Shown here piece after piece: positions 33,551-44,661 of a stretch of DNA of 64,000 bases; the stretch's first letter is position 1; the number at the start of each line of letters is the position of its first letter. The notes under the pieces were generated by a model. It saw nothing but the letters and a program-made list of their open reading frames with translations. It searched no databases and was not told the origin of the DNA. A program made the translations under genes and the position numbers. The stretch lies in the NCBI GenBank assembly GCA_023101885.1, contig JALPQD010000053.1:4652447-4716446 (forward strand), given 5' to 3'. The DNA comes from Typhlomys cinereus (taxonomy: Eukaryota; Chordata; Mammalia; Rodentia; Platacanthomyidae).

Positions 33551-34690
33551 AAAACTTGTCTTCACAATGTGTATAACCAAGGATTTTATGGGCAGTGAGC
33601 ACTCAGTATGGCATGACAAAGATGGACATACATCATTCTACATTTGTCCATTTTTCCAAAATTCACATCACCCACTGTGACTCCTAATGGAAATCATAGG
33701 CTCTGGATGATAACAATGTGCCAACATAGGCTCATTATCTGTTAGTAATGTTTCCACTGTGGGTGGTATTGGGAGATTGTGTGTGTGGGGGGAGGGCAGG
33801 AGTGAATGGAAAATGCTTGCACCTTCCACTTACCTAGTTTTAGGGAAAATTACTTTAAAATTATTTAAATTCATGTAATATATTTCTGACTCAACTATTG
33901 TTCTTTTAGCAACTTATTCAAAGGAAGTCACTGGAAATTAAGTCAGGATCTATATATACACATGATTCACCACATGATTATTTGAAATTGGAAAATACAT
34001 CCTCAAGGACCAATGATTTCTTAGTAGGTATTTGTGTGCTTATAGCATGGACTACTCTGTAGATTTTAATAATTAGGAACAGACTATCAAATCATTAAAG
34101 AAGCCATTTGTGGTATATTGAGGGTAAAAAAATTACAGGGAGGTGCCACATTAGCAGTGGAGTTTGCATGTGGCATTGAGGGTAGCAGTAGTCACAGAGG
34201 GAAAGACTGTAAATGTGAGTGCAGAATGTTAGCCATGGCTATTTAGGTGATATGATTGATCTTGATCTTTATTTCCTCTGATACTTCTCTGTATTGCTCA
34301 AATTTTATCTTACAATGAAATCTGTAGTAGATCTTTTTCCTCCAGTGCATAAAGCACCAAAAATACTTTCATTGTTTTTTGAGACTTTTTCATATACAAA
34401 CAAAATGAGTTTATGTTCTTACCCCATCTCCTTCCCCTCACCCCTCTCCTTATCACACCCTCCCCTCCCTTCACCACTATGGCTTACTTCCTTCTGACTT
34501 CCTGTTCCTCTGGATGTGTAGATCACAATGCTCCTTTGAGGTGCCTGTGCTAGTAAGGAACTAGGTCTCTGTGGTAGTATATGTGACCCTTTCATTGGTT
34601 TTTATAATCTTTATATTCTAGTTTGTAATGAACTGTTAAAGCAGTGGTACAAAAGTGCTATGAAACAGAAATTGCAAAAGAATTCACTTT
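33551..34690. other. Unassigned AT-rich sequence
   Basis: No gene is visible. A pyrimidine-rich segment at 34.42-34.48 kb ('ccccatctccttcccctcac') lies downstream of 'acaaacaaaatgagtttatg' and may be part of an old reversed L1 or other repeat. Confidence 0.35.
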
Positions 34691-34699
34691 GCTAAAAAA

Positions 34700-35060
34700 A
34701 CATTGGTATTAAGGAGATAGTCAGTAGATAAGGTGCCTGTTTCATGGTAAAGGGCTGGAGTTCAGATTCCTCAAATCCTAGAAATGGCTGCCTGCAATCC
34801 CAGCCCTCAGAAGGTAAGAGACAGAAGGTTCCCAATGCAAGCTGGATAATTAGACTACCAAGTTAGTGTGATCTGAGTTCAACTGACAGACTGTGCTTCC
34901 ATGAGTAAACTGGAAAGTGATCAAGGAAGATAACTAATATCTACTTTGGGCCTTCACATTCATGCACACATATGTGAATATGAATGAAGTCACACACACG
35001 TTTGCACACATATGTAAACATGCATGCACTGCCCTAAATATAATGCAAAAAGCAAAAAAA
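34700..35060 (+). mobile_element. B4-like SINE, diverged
   Basis: 'aatggctgcctgcaatccca' with 'cagccctcagaaggtaagag' and a CA-rich 3' part ('cacattcatgcacacatatg') suggest a decayed B4 followed by an A-rich end. Confidence 0.5.
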
Positions 35061-35735
35061 TTTAAAAAGAATGTCTTAATTATTTTATAAGAAATATTAC
35101 TCTAATTCATCCAACTTTCTAACAGATAGTTGGAAAGTCTGATATTCCTCAATGAGAGCTGGAAACCAAATTATTCTGATGGATTCAATGCATCTGAAAT
35201 TGTTTCTGAAGGAGGAATTATAATCTAACTTAATAGAGTCTGAGAAAATAGTCTTGATTTAAGAGCTACAGGTCCCACATCACAAGCACAGAACCTTCTT
35301 GGTCTGGAGAGTCTGTGTTTCTAGAAACATGTAATTTGAAAATTGAAATGAGCTAGTTCATTCTTGTTTAGGTAGCAGTTTTGGAAATTAAATTGTTTAA
35401 GATGAAAGTGTTTGCATAAGCAGTATGTCTTCTTTTTCATCTAATTGTGGTTTCTAAATTCACCTTTAATATACGAAGAGGCTGGAAAGTATAGAGCAGA
35501 AAGCTTACTTATTTCGATGAGAAAAAGAAAGGAATTGGGGAAGCTGCCCAAACTTTATATGAAAAAGTGAGAGTCAGTCCCTTCTTGAATGATGACTTCC
35601 TTTGGCAGGTGTTCCCTACTGCTTGCTCTGAGTCACACACCACACTTCTTATCGCATATGGGCAAACTGAGGAACCACATGTGACCGTCTAGAATTCTTG
35701 CCTTCACAGATAATTATGCTTCCCATCACCTCTAT
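35061..35735. other. Unassigned AT-rich sequence
   Basis: No feature was recognised. Confidence 0.35.
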
Positions 35736-35739
35736 TTAC

Positions 35740-35920
35740 TTATGCTTTTTCAATACATGAAATATATTAATCACACATTATCAGTGGGGTTTGGTATATT
35801 ATTTTGATACATGCAGACAGCACACACACACACTGATCAAATCCATCATCTCCTTATCCACATCCATCACTTTCTAACATTTAGTAATAGGAATGATCTC
35901 TCCTTAGAAGACCTTTTCCT
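35740..35920 (-). mobile_element. L1M-like 3' fragment
   Basis: 'tattattttgatacatgcag' followed by 'aaatccatcatctcctta' and 'cacatccatcactttctaac' resembles an ancient L1M 3'UTR. It is parallel to the clearer fragment at 57640-58190. Confidence 0.45.
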
Positions 35921-36339
35921 TGGACTTAGTGTCACTCACTACATGTGACTGGGTCAAAGTCCTCCCAGGGGGACTGCTAGTTAATGCTTGAGGTCTGTCA
36001 GACACTCCTCACAGGGAGGTGGCAGGCCTGTGTCAATGCTACTCTTATAGGTTCTTAGTTCTCTCCCTAGCTTCCTTTGGAAGTACTGGAAGAACAGAAA
36101 CCACTGGGATCAGCATCTTTCTTCTCTCTCCAACCATTCGGTGGGGTCTTTAATGATTTGCGTCAAGGCTTAGGCAAACTGACAATGTCTTCTCTTCTCT
36201 CCATCTTTCTCCCCGAGTAATTGCTCAAGTTCCCCTGAATCTAAATGCCACCTGTATGCTGTAATCGTACACCTTTCCTGTGAGCTGCAGCCAATAGCTG
36301 CAGCATTTGTAGAGACACCAGCAACCAGCTATGTGGCCT

Positions 36340-36555
36340 AGAGTATGCATATGTGCATGTGTGTATATGTGTGCATGTATGTACATGTGTGTGCATGTAT
36401 GTACATGTGCGTGCGCACACACAGACAACATGAATTTATGTGCACGTGTTTGCATGTGTATAGCTGCATGTACATGTGCACCTACACACGTTGAGCATGT
36501 GTGTTTACATGTGTGTGCATATGTGCACATGTATGTGTCTGTGCATGTGCATACT
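36340..36555 (+). repeat. Alternating purine-pyrimidine (TG/CA/TA) tract
   Basis: About 215 bp consist mostly of TGTG, TGCA and TACA steps, including repeated 'gcatgtatgtacatgtg' units. It is low complexity. The Cys/His-rich frames through it are not genes. Confidence 0.85.
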
Positions 36556-36559
36556 GAGA

Positions 36560-37099
36560 TTTCTCTCCATCTTTTCACTTCAGATGGGCCATCTGAGATC
36601 AGCATGTTCATGGCTATGTATATTTAGCATTTTCAGACTGCCTCCAGTTATATAAGTCTGAAATGCTATACATTTGACACATTGCATAGATGAAGCTGAG
36701 GTGTGAGAGTTGGAGGTGCTGCCCCCCTTTGGTGCTCCCGCTGAGGCATTGTGAAGCACCTACTAGTCTTGGTTGCAGTCAGCACTGGGCCATTATCTGT
36801 TTTGTGAACTAGACACAGCTCTGGTGCTCTGTCAATCAAAGCATGGATGGATGTTGGCCAGGAGCCTTCCAGCTCTGTGACCTTGTCCTTCTGTGTCTCT
36901 AGTGAAACCCTGGATCTGGCCAGGCTTTGCCGCCAGGGCCTTGCCTGTTGATGGGAACACCTGTGAACAGACATCCTTTTGATTAACTGATGCCCTGTCT
37001 GAACAAACGTGCCCACTTGAAATAAGTTTCTCTTCATCGCCAGGTCACCTGGCTTTTTTCCCTGTCTCCTCCCTCCTGGCAGCCTATATCCTCAGAAAA
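36560..37099. other. Unassigned sequence
   Basis: A 123-codon minus-strand frame at 36666-37037 has no recognisable motif. It is probably incidental. Confidence 0.3.
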
Positions 37100-37110
37100 C
37101 CTGGAATGTT

Positions 37111-37492
37111 TTGTTATGGGGTGTCCTCCAGAAATGAAACTCCAGACACAAATGGCAAATAAGAGCCAATTTATTCACTGGCCGGTGGATCCTTTACCTA
37201 AGAACACAAATCCAAAGGCTAAGAGTGCCAGGTAGCATTTTGAATGGGTTATTAATAGATTTTTTTCATCGAAAAGTCCCTTCTGACAATGATTTATGGA
37301 GGAACTAAGGACTTAGGATAACCTGCGCCATGGGGACATCTGGTGTTTGTAGAGGGCAGTTTCTGAAACAGTCATAAGTCCTGACCTTTAGATTCACACC
37401 CTCTTGTAAGTTCTCTGGTTAAAAAACTCACCATCTCAGTGGGGGTTAAGCCTGACTCTGAGGAGCTTCCTATGTTGTTGCCCTACCACAGT
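37111..37492 (-). mobile_element. Possible solo LTR, reversed
   Basis: On the minus strand the segment starts 'tgtggtagggcaacaacata', contains 'agtgaataaattggctc' (a polyadenylation-like AATAAA) near its 3' end, and ends 'ccccataacaaaaca'. TG...CA ends, length (~380 bp) and a late poly-A signal fit an LTR. No target duplication was found and the family is not named. Confidence 0.35.
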
Positions 37493-37514
37493 TCATCTGC
37501 TTCTTGGCTGAAGG

Positions 37515-37600
37515 ACCCTTGATTTCTGGCTGATATCTGAACCCAGAGCCTCTTGTACGCTAGACAAGCACTCTACCACTAAGTTACAGCCCCAAACTGG
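37515..37600 (-). mobile_element. ID-like SINE, reversed
   Basis: 'tgaacccagagcctcttgta' and 'caagcactctaccactaagt' are the reverse complement of the ID box B and box A regions. Confidence 0.7.
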
Positions 37601-38384
37601 AACCTTGATTTCAATTCCGGTTCTTCATATCCTATGTGGGCCAAAGTTTAAGTAACAGTCTCCTGCTCGCTTGCTCCCATTAAACTCTTGACCCGTTGTT
37701 GTGAAGAAGGACCCAATAGACACTCTCAGTGTTCTGCATACTAACAAGTCAGTCCCCTCCTCCAGAAACTGACAAGAGGAAATGAACCAGGAAGAGAGGA
37801 AGAAAATAGATGCAACAAGGATGCTGAGCTGAGCTGGCTAGAGAAGCAGAAGTCTCTGCTGTGCACGTGCACAGGAAGCTCCCGGAAGCTCCGTGTTGGT
37901 ACCAGCGGACGGAGGCAGGACTTCGAAATTGTCCAGGAAATGATGAACTCACATGTTCACCCAATCAATGAGCTGGATGACTCCATCTCTCTCACCCACA
38001 GTGGAAAACCAGGATCTTTCACTCATAGTGGGGGATCCTGAGGAAACTGGACCCCGAGACCCAAGACACATGAACTCCATTAGAATACTGCAAAGGGCTC
38101 TTAGTGATTGACACAATGCAAACCAAGCCCCAGGAAGGCAACTGAGCTTGGGTAAACTTTAGAGTACTAAGTTCTTGCAGTGCTGAGGATGACCCTGAAT
38201 ATACAATGCTGGGGAAATGATCTGTCACTAGGTCATACCTCAGCCCAAGGAAAGATAACACATTAAGTAGGAAAAGTACCAGGAATCAAAATGGCAAGAA
38301 TCCTTGCCATAGCAAGCAAGAAATGTTAGAAAATAATCCCTTACTTTTAAATGAGAAGAGAAATTCCATCATATTGTTATACAC
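37601..38384. other. Unassigned sequence
   Basis: No gene or named repeat was recognised. Confidence 0.35.
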
Positions 38385-38700
38385 TAAATATTGTATTCCT
38401 TCGAAATTCATAGGCTGACCGCGTCACCCCCAAGATGATAGCATTAGGAGATGAGGCCTTTGGGGGGTGATGGCCATGAGGGTAAAGCCCTAATCTGTAG
38501 GATTAATGTCCAATAAGAGGCTCCTGAGAGCCACGTTGCTCCTGCACGAGGAGAAGGTGCCATGCAAGAGCCCAGAATTGAACCCTCATCAGACCTTTAC
38601 CTTGGGCCTCAGTGCTTCAATAGAATAGCTGTGAGAAAATATTTCCGTTGTTCCTGGCACTTTGTTGTAGCACCTAGAACAAACAAAGACACCTAGACAA
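38385..38700 (+). mobile_element. MLT1-like MaLR LTR
   Basis: 'gaaattcataggctgaccgc', 'gatgatagcattaggagatg', 'gaggcctttggggggtgatg', 'gattaatgtccaataagagg' and 'gctgtgagaaaatatttccg' follow the MLT1 LTR consensus in order. It is an old, diverged solo LTR with no coding sequence. Confidence 0.75.
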
Positions 38701-39274
38701 GATGGCAAGCCACAAGGAGGTCAGGACAAAAGGTCTCAAAATAAAAAAGGTCACCAGACTCGCTCTCCACGCTTGAGTGTGAACCATGTCAGGCACATGT
38801 CATCAAAGGTGAACTAGATGAAACACAGTGGGCCACACATGAAAACACTTGAAAATAAGAAGGAGTTTTGCAGGAGAGATGGAAGGTGGCGTCTGGAAAA
38901 GGAGATGGGGGGCAGGGCTGGGGATCAAGGAGTTAATATGTTAAAAATTCAATAAACACTAAAAGGTAAACAAACAAACAAACAAACAAATAAATGAAAA
39001 AGGAAAACTACTAAAAGATTCCTCTCCAAAATTAGCGAATGGACCAAGAAGAGTGACTCGTGGGACACACCCAGGAGAAAGTGCAGAGAGGGGAGAGGGG
39101 CCCAGGGAAGTGATCAAGGTTGGAAGAAGGCTGGTCCATAGGAAGGGGATCTTAGAAGAAAGGGAATCCAACAGATTGAGGCATTTGAGCAGACTGAGAG
39201 GAGGCAATGTACGTGGAAGAGAATGTGAGGATGATTGACAGCTGACATAAAGCAAGCAAAGACAGAAACTATAA

Positions 39275-39395
39275 CAGTCGGGCACCATGAGACCCAGCTG
39301 CAATCCAAGCACCCAGGAGGCTAGAGAGTTGCCAGTTCCAGACTTGCTCCCTGGGGATGCCGTCTCAAACAAACAGAGCGAAAGAAAACAAAAGC
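39275..39395 (+). mobile_element. B1-like SINE
   Basis: 'gtcgggcaccatgagaccca', 'aatccaagcacccaggaggc' and 'atgccgtctcaaacaaacag' follow the B1 layout and end in an A-rich tail. Confidence 0.7.
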
Positions 39396-39529
39396 AAAGG
39401 TTATGAAAGAAGGGAGGTTAACTCCTGTGCTGTATGACTCATTTGTGAATAAATTTAATTGTAATTATGAATCTTCCCTGAGCACTGGTTTTTGTAGAAT
39501 GGAGTTAAACAAAAAAGAACAGGCTGTGG

Positions 39530-39900
39530 TAGATAGCTACTGGTGTCAACTTGGCAATTGAAGATTTGAACGCTGGGTACATTTGTAAAGAATTAGTAGA
39601 TGAATGAAGCCCTGAACAAGCTAAGTGATGGAGAAAGCCCAGCCCATGGTGGGTAGAACTAGTCCCTAGGCAGATGGATAAAATGGAGGGAGCTGGTTAA
39701 GTAAGTGTCATTCTTTGGCATACTTGGACAGATACGCTGTCTGGCAGGGAAATTTTCCCCTCTCTAGCTATCCTGTGGATATGGCGTGGCCTCAGCCCCT
39801 GGTGTTGGTGTGGACTCTCTTGTCAATCTAGATTGAGAATATACCTGGACGACTATAAACCAGAATAAAACCCCTTGTTCCATAAGTTCTTTTGTGGTGG
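39530..39900 (+). mobile_element. hAT-like element, 'gtcaacttg' subfamily, near complete
   Basis: This is the best-preserved copy of the subfamily. It has 'ctggtgtcaacttggcaatt', 'ggtacatttgtaaagaatta', 'agcccagcccatggtgggta', 'tggacagatacgctgtctgg', 'ggatatggcgtggcctcagc' and 'gactataaaccagaataaaa'. Confidence 0.7.
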
Positions 39901-40690
39901 ATGTTATCAGCCACATGCAGAGCATCTGCACTTAAGGTCTACACCCCTTCATCTTTCATGGAAAACCATAAGTACTGTCTAAAAGTGAAATCGAGAATGC
40001 TACACTCTCATTTGCAAGTTCTGCCTCCAAGGACCCAGGTGAGGAATGAAAATACCCAGGGAAAAACCGCATCCACAGGGAACATGCACAGACATTTCCC
40101 TTATTATCCCCTGAATAACAGAGAGAAAAATTCCCGCAGCATTTGCACTGCACCGGGCCATGTAAGTTATCCAGATGACACGTAGAGTATTCACAGGATG
40201 TGGATCAGTGAAATGCAAAACTGACGCCATTTTCTAAAAGGAACTTGGACCCTCACAGACCTTAATATCCACAAGGGGTCCTGAAACCAGTGCCCTGGGA
40301 GACTGAGGGATGCATTTTGCTTAGGCACACAGAGGCCAAATAGAAGGAATAGGTAATGGGATGAGGGTGTTGGATATCCTTGCATGGAAAGGGGGAATGG
40401 AAGAAAAGGAGAAAGGGGAGGGAGAGAGCGAGCGAGCACTGATAAATTAGTCCATATAAGGATAATTATGATTCATAACAGTTAAGTGAATTCCCTTTCC
40501 CCAGAGCACTCATATTTTAAAACGTGACATAAAACAGCATTACATGTTAATCCAAAGAAATAAACGAGGCCCTGTAATGAGCTGTTGGGGAGGGGTATGG
40601 ATTATTCAGCACCTAGCGGGCCTTATGTTAACAGATGGGAAAAAGCTCGACAGATGGAGGAAATGGAAAATTACTTAGCACAGTAAAGGG
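39901..40690. other. Unassigned sequence
   Basis: Nothing recognisable was found apart from a short '(gagc)' run at 40.43 kb. Confidence 0.35.
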
Positions 40691-40691
40691 T

Positions 40692-40755
40692 GATTTGTAG
40701 GATTAGGGCTTTGCCTGAAACGTGTGGCCCTAAGTTTCAGCCCCAGCACTGCGGT
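40692..40755 (+). mobile_element. ID-like SINE fragment
   Basis: 'gggctttgcctgaaacgtgt' followed by 'ctaagtttcagccccagcac' resembles an ID element with a lost head. Confidence 0.45.
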
Positions 40756-40957
40756 CCGGCATGGACAGTGTTGGAATAGTAGATCGAGGCCAGGGCTTAG
40801 AAGCTTAGCAAACAATGTCTCTGTGCTTATTTGGGGGAACAAGGGTCAGATCACAGCAGGTCTGGGAATCCAGCAAGGTGCCTTGCTGCAGGGTTGGATC
40901 CTTCATTGAGCACAGATCCCAAGCTGGGGTGAACTCTGTTTTACATTTACTTACTTG

Positions 40958-40960
<3 letters not shown>

Positions 40961-41002
<42 letters not shown>

Positions 41003-41035
41003 TTTTGAGAGACACAGGGAGAAAGTGTATGTGTA

Positions 41036-41087
<52 letters not shown>

Positions 41088-41100
41088 CAAGAGAGAGTGA
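40961..41100 (+). repeat. Compound (GA)n-(GT)n-(GA)n microsatellite
   Basis: A perfect GA run (40961-41000) is followed by a GT-rich part (about 41026-41055) and a second, interrupted GA run. A B4-like reversed fragment ('gtagaggtcacaggacagtt') follows to about 41220. Confidence 0.9.
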
Positions 41101-41654
41101 GCACCGTGGCTTGTGGGTAGAGGTCACAGGACAGTTTTGCAGTTTTTGGAAGTCAGCTCTCTCTTTCCACCACATGCACTCCCAGGAAAGCCAGCTCAGG
41201 CTGCCAGTTCTGCAGTTCCAGAACTCTCTGAGTTTGAACACCATGCATTCTGTGCAAACAATGACAAGCCAGAGGAATTTGCTGGGGGATTGTTTGAGGA
41301 AATCTTGACGCGTACTGCCTCATGGGAAGCAACGTGGTCGCAGAAGCCTGCAAATACCTTTGAAGCAGTTATTTCAGCTCTGGGACTATATCCTAAGGCA
41401 AAAAATCTGAAATCTAGACAGAGTTTTGCACAGATATACACTGCTGTACAACTTGTAATGGCAGCAAAGAGAAAGAATCACCGTTTACATTTTCTTCTCT
41501 TTTTAGGACAATTTTGACAGCAATCAAATAGATCTGTGCATATTTTTGTGTGTATTAGAAATGTGTGTAATGTTAAAATGATATTTACAAAGAACTAAGG
41601 AACAGATACTATAATGTCTGTTACCACAACTTATATTTTAAATATTACAGCAGT

Positions 41655-41830
41655 CCCCCTGTGGCAGTTTGATCCAGGCGTCAGTTGGACAATTGTAGAC
41701 TGAGTCCGTATGCACATCTGTAAAGAATTAGGAGATTAAGAACAGCTGTTTGTGTGGGTGTGACGTGGCCAGTTCCCTAGGTTCTTGATGCTGGCATGAA
41801 CTCTCCTGCTATATTGATGAAGCAAAACCA
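41655..41830 (+). mobile_element. hAT-like element, 'gtcaacttg' subfamily, internally deleted
   Basis: It keeps 'ttggacaattgtagactgag', 'atctgtaaagaattaggaga', then jumps to 'gtgacgtggccagttcccta' and 'catgaactctcctgctatat'. The middle present in the 39530 copy is missing. Confidence 0.55.
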
Positions 41831-41924
41831 AAAAGCAAATCAAGAAAAGCTATTCGGGCATCCAATGGGGAGGCAAAACTAACACCCCCTGATCCTCGCA
41901 GGACATGTTCTCAGCGGGTCCCTT

Positions 41925-42290
41925 AGTTAGGTTCGTCAGCATAGTGTCCAAGGAATAAAATGCCCGAGACAATCAACTTACAATGAGAAAACGTTTCTGT
42001 TGGCCGCCATGTTGGAATTTCAGCCTATGGTCGGTGGTGCTACGTTTGGCCCTGTGGGGAGGCAGCATAGTAGGAGCACATGATAGAGAAAGGCGATCGC
42101 CCCATAGCTACTGGAAAGCAATGTCAGGAAAAGGTAGAGTTGCAATCTCATAGCCCATCCAGGGGCACGTCCTCACCAACCTGATTTCCTTCCTGAAGTT
42201 CTACCACCTCTCAACAGTGCCAGGTGCTGGAACCAAAGCCTTCACTGAGCCTTCGGAGGACATTCCAGACGCTAACTATAGCATTAGCCA
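41925..42290 (-). mobile_element. hAT-like interspersed repeat, reversed
   Basis: On the plus strand it reads 'atcaacttacaatgagaaaa', 'cagcctatggtcggtggtgc', 'ccctgtggggaggcagcata', 'caacctgatttccttcctga' and 'ttcggaggacattccagacg'. This matches a common reversed MER1-type hAT layout. Confidence 0.55.
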
Positions 42291-42411
42291 GTAACGAAAT
42301 CAAGCAATTAAGATGATGTGCTATAGAAAAAGTGATGCGATCTCTCTCTTTTCAATATATTATTGTACCACTTACTCTTTGCTGCTGCTGTGAGACACCA
42401 CTCAGACTCAA

Positions 42412-42427
42412 GAAACTTAATGGGAGG
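42412..42427 (+). repeat. Left target-site duplication of the SINE
   Basis: The 16-mer 'gaaacttaatgggagg' is repeated exactly at 42708-42723. Confidence 0.9.
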
Positions 42428-42707
42428 GGGGCTAGAGAGGTAGCTCAGGGGTTAAGCCTCTGCCTTGCAGGCAGAAGGTCCTGAGTTCGGATCCTAGACC
42501 CCATGTATAGACACCGGGTAGAAGCGGGGGCGGCCTGCGTTTCTGGTCCTGGTAGGGCGGAGCCTGTGAATCCCTGGAGGCGGTCCATGGTGGTTCCTGA
42601 ATTCACCCGTGATTCTACACACATACACACATACATGCACACACACGCACAACTGAATACATACATACACATGCATAACTGAATAAATAATAAAAGTTAA
42701 AAAAAAT
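42428..42707 (+). mobile_element. Dip/B2-superfamily-like SINE with intact-looking pol III boxes
   Basis: Box A 'tagctcaggggtt' starts at 42441 and box B 'gagttcggatcc' is at 42483-42494. The body contains 'gcggcctgcgtttctggtcc'. The tail is CA/TA-rich and ends in an A run. A perfect 16-bp target duplication brackets it. Confidence 0.88.
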
Positions 42708-42723
42708 GAAACTTAATGGGAGG
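42708..42723 (+). repeat. Right target-site duplication of the SINE
   Basis: It is identical to 42412-42427. Confidence 0.9.
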
Positions 42724-43303
42724 AAAGGGAGATTTATTCAGTTTACAATCCCAGAGGGAAGACATAGTCCCTTCTGATGGAAAAGGGATGGTTGGCTGGC
42801 AGAAGCTGGAGGAGGCTTAGTTCACACCCATCATGGAGACTGACAGAGCTGCAAATGGCAAGAGCTCACGACTCAGACTGGGTGGAGTTAAGCAACCTCA
42901 GGGCCCACCCCTGTGACTGCCTTCCTCCAGCAAGGCTCCACCTCCTAAAGTTGTCACAGACTTTCCAAACAGCTAAAGATTCAAATACATGAGCCTCTGG
43001 GAGGACAACTCACCTTTCAAATAATGTCAATTATCTTCACTTTTCCATTTAAAGGAAGCACTTACAATTTCTGTTTGACTTGGTGAAGACTTGCTTGTAT
43101 TTTGGGACCATTAAATAAAAAAAAAAAAAAAAACAGGTCATTTAAAGACCAGCACTATGAGACTATGACACTCGATTTGATAATGCAGGTAGCTACTAAG
43201 TGCTCAGCAGGCAGCTGCATGGATGTACTGGGTAGCGGGACTGTCATATCCTGGCAGGGATTGAGCAAGAATGCATCACATCATCCTGCGTGGCACACAG
43301 TTT

Positions 43304-43320
43304 AAAAACTATGCACTACT
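43304..43320 (+). repeat. Left target-site duplication of the inverted L1
   Basis: 'aaaaactatgcactact' matches 46180-46196 with one T/C difference. Confidence 0.85.
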
Positions 43321-44657
43321 CTTAAGTTCCAAGGCCCATTTTTTAATTGGGCCATTTGTTTCCTTGGTGTTTAGTTTTCTAAGTTCTTTGTGCACTCTGG
43401 ATAATAGAGCTCTATCAGATATGTGGTTAGTGAAGATTTTCTCTCATTCTGAGGGTTGCCTTTGTGCTCAAGTTACAATCTTTTTATCTGAACAGAAGCT
43501 CTTTAATTTCATAAGATCCCATCTGTTGAGTGTTGGTTCTACTGACTGTACTATTGGATTTCCGTTTAGGAACTGTTGGCCTAGTCCAATCAGCTCAAGG
43601 GAGTTCCCTACCCTTTCAGCTAAGGTTTTTATAGTCTCTGGTCTTATATTGAGGTCCTTGATCCATTTGGAATTAACTCTTGTACATGGTGACAAGTATG
43701 GGTCCAGTTTTAATCTTCTGCATGTGGAGATCCAGTTTTGCCAGCACCATTTGTTGAAGATGCTGTTCTTTTTGCATTGGATTCTTTGGGCCCCTTTGTC
43801 AAAGATCAAATGGCTGTAATTCTGTGGGCTTATATCTATGATCTGTGTGTCTATTTTGGAGCCAGTCCCAGGCTGTTTTTATTACTGTGGATTTGTAATA
43901 TAGACTAAGGTTTGGTATAGTGATACCTCCAGCAGTGTTTTTGTTACTCAGGATTGTCTTTGCTATCCTGAGTCTTTTGTGCCTCCATATGAATTTTGAG
44001 ATTGTTTGGTCAACTTATTTAAAGAATTGCTTAGGGATTTTGATTGGTATAGCATTGAATCTGTATATTGCCTTTGGTAGGATGGTCATTTTTATGATGT
44101 TGATTCTGCCAATCCAGGAACATGGGAGGTCTTTCCACCTTCTGGTGTCTTCTGTAATTTCTTTCTTTAGGGTTTTAAAGTTTTCATTGTAAAGGTCTCT
44201 TACTTCCTTGGTTATGTTTATATCAAGGTATTTCATTTTTTTAGGGGCTATAGTAAAAGGGATTATTTCTCTCAGGGCTTTCTAACTTCTTTCATTCTGA
44301 GCATATAAGAAGGCCACTGATGGTTGCATCTAATTTGTATCTTGTCACCCTGCTGAACTTCTGTATTAGTTCCAGGAGTTTCCTGGTGGAGTTTTTGGGA
44401 TCATTCATGTATAAGATCATGTCATCCTTGACTTCTTCCTTGCCGATTTGAATCCCTCTTATGTCCCTTTCTTGTCTTATGGCTTCAGCTAACACTTCAA
44501 GTACAATATTGAATAGAAGTGATTAGAGTGGACGGCCTTGTCTAGTTCCTGATCTAAGTGGGAATGCTTCAAGTTTTTCTCCGTTGAGCATAATCCTTGC
44601 TGTTGGCTTGTTTTATACAGCTTTTATTATATTGATAAAGGTTCCTTCCATTCCAAC
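43321..44657 (-). pseudogene. Inverted L1 ORF2 segment
   Basis: Minus-strand reading from 44657 downwards covers the latter half of the reverse transcriptase and the following C-terminal region. '[13 protein letters not shown]' is found where the full-length copy has 'FADDMILYM'. A small deletion has removed the 'LSLFA' part, including the start of the catalytic motif. Stops and frame breaks occur throughout. Confidence 0.85.
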
Positions 44658-44661
44658 TGTG

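Larger units (their letters stand above)
42360..43020 (-). mobile_element. URR1-like hAT element, reversed, split by a SINE
   Basis: The plus strand reads 'ctttgctgctgctgtgagac' and 'agactcaagaaacttaatgg' before the SINE. It resumes 'gggagatttattcagtttac', 'ccagcaaggctccacctcct' and 'caaatacatgagcctctggg' after it. The SINE insertion at 42428-42707 accounts for the interruption. Confidence 0.8.

Noticed and set aside
36225..36627. Cys/His-rich frames on both strands
   Set aside because: They derive from the alternating TG/CA tract. The apparent cysteine and histidine pattern reflects TGT/CAC codons.
36666..37037. 123-codon minus-strand frame
   Set aside because: It has no domain, no family resemblance, no supporting splice structure and no codon pattern that I could judge.
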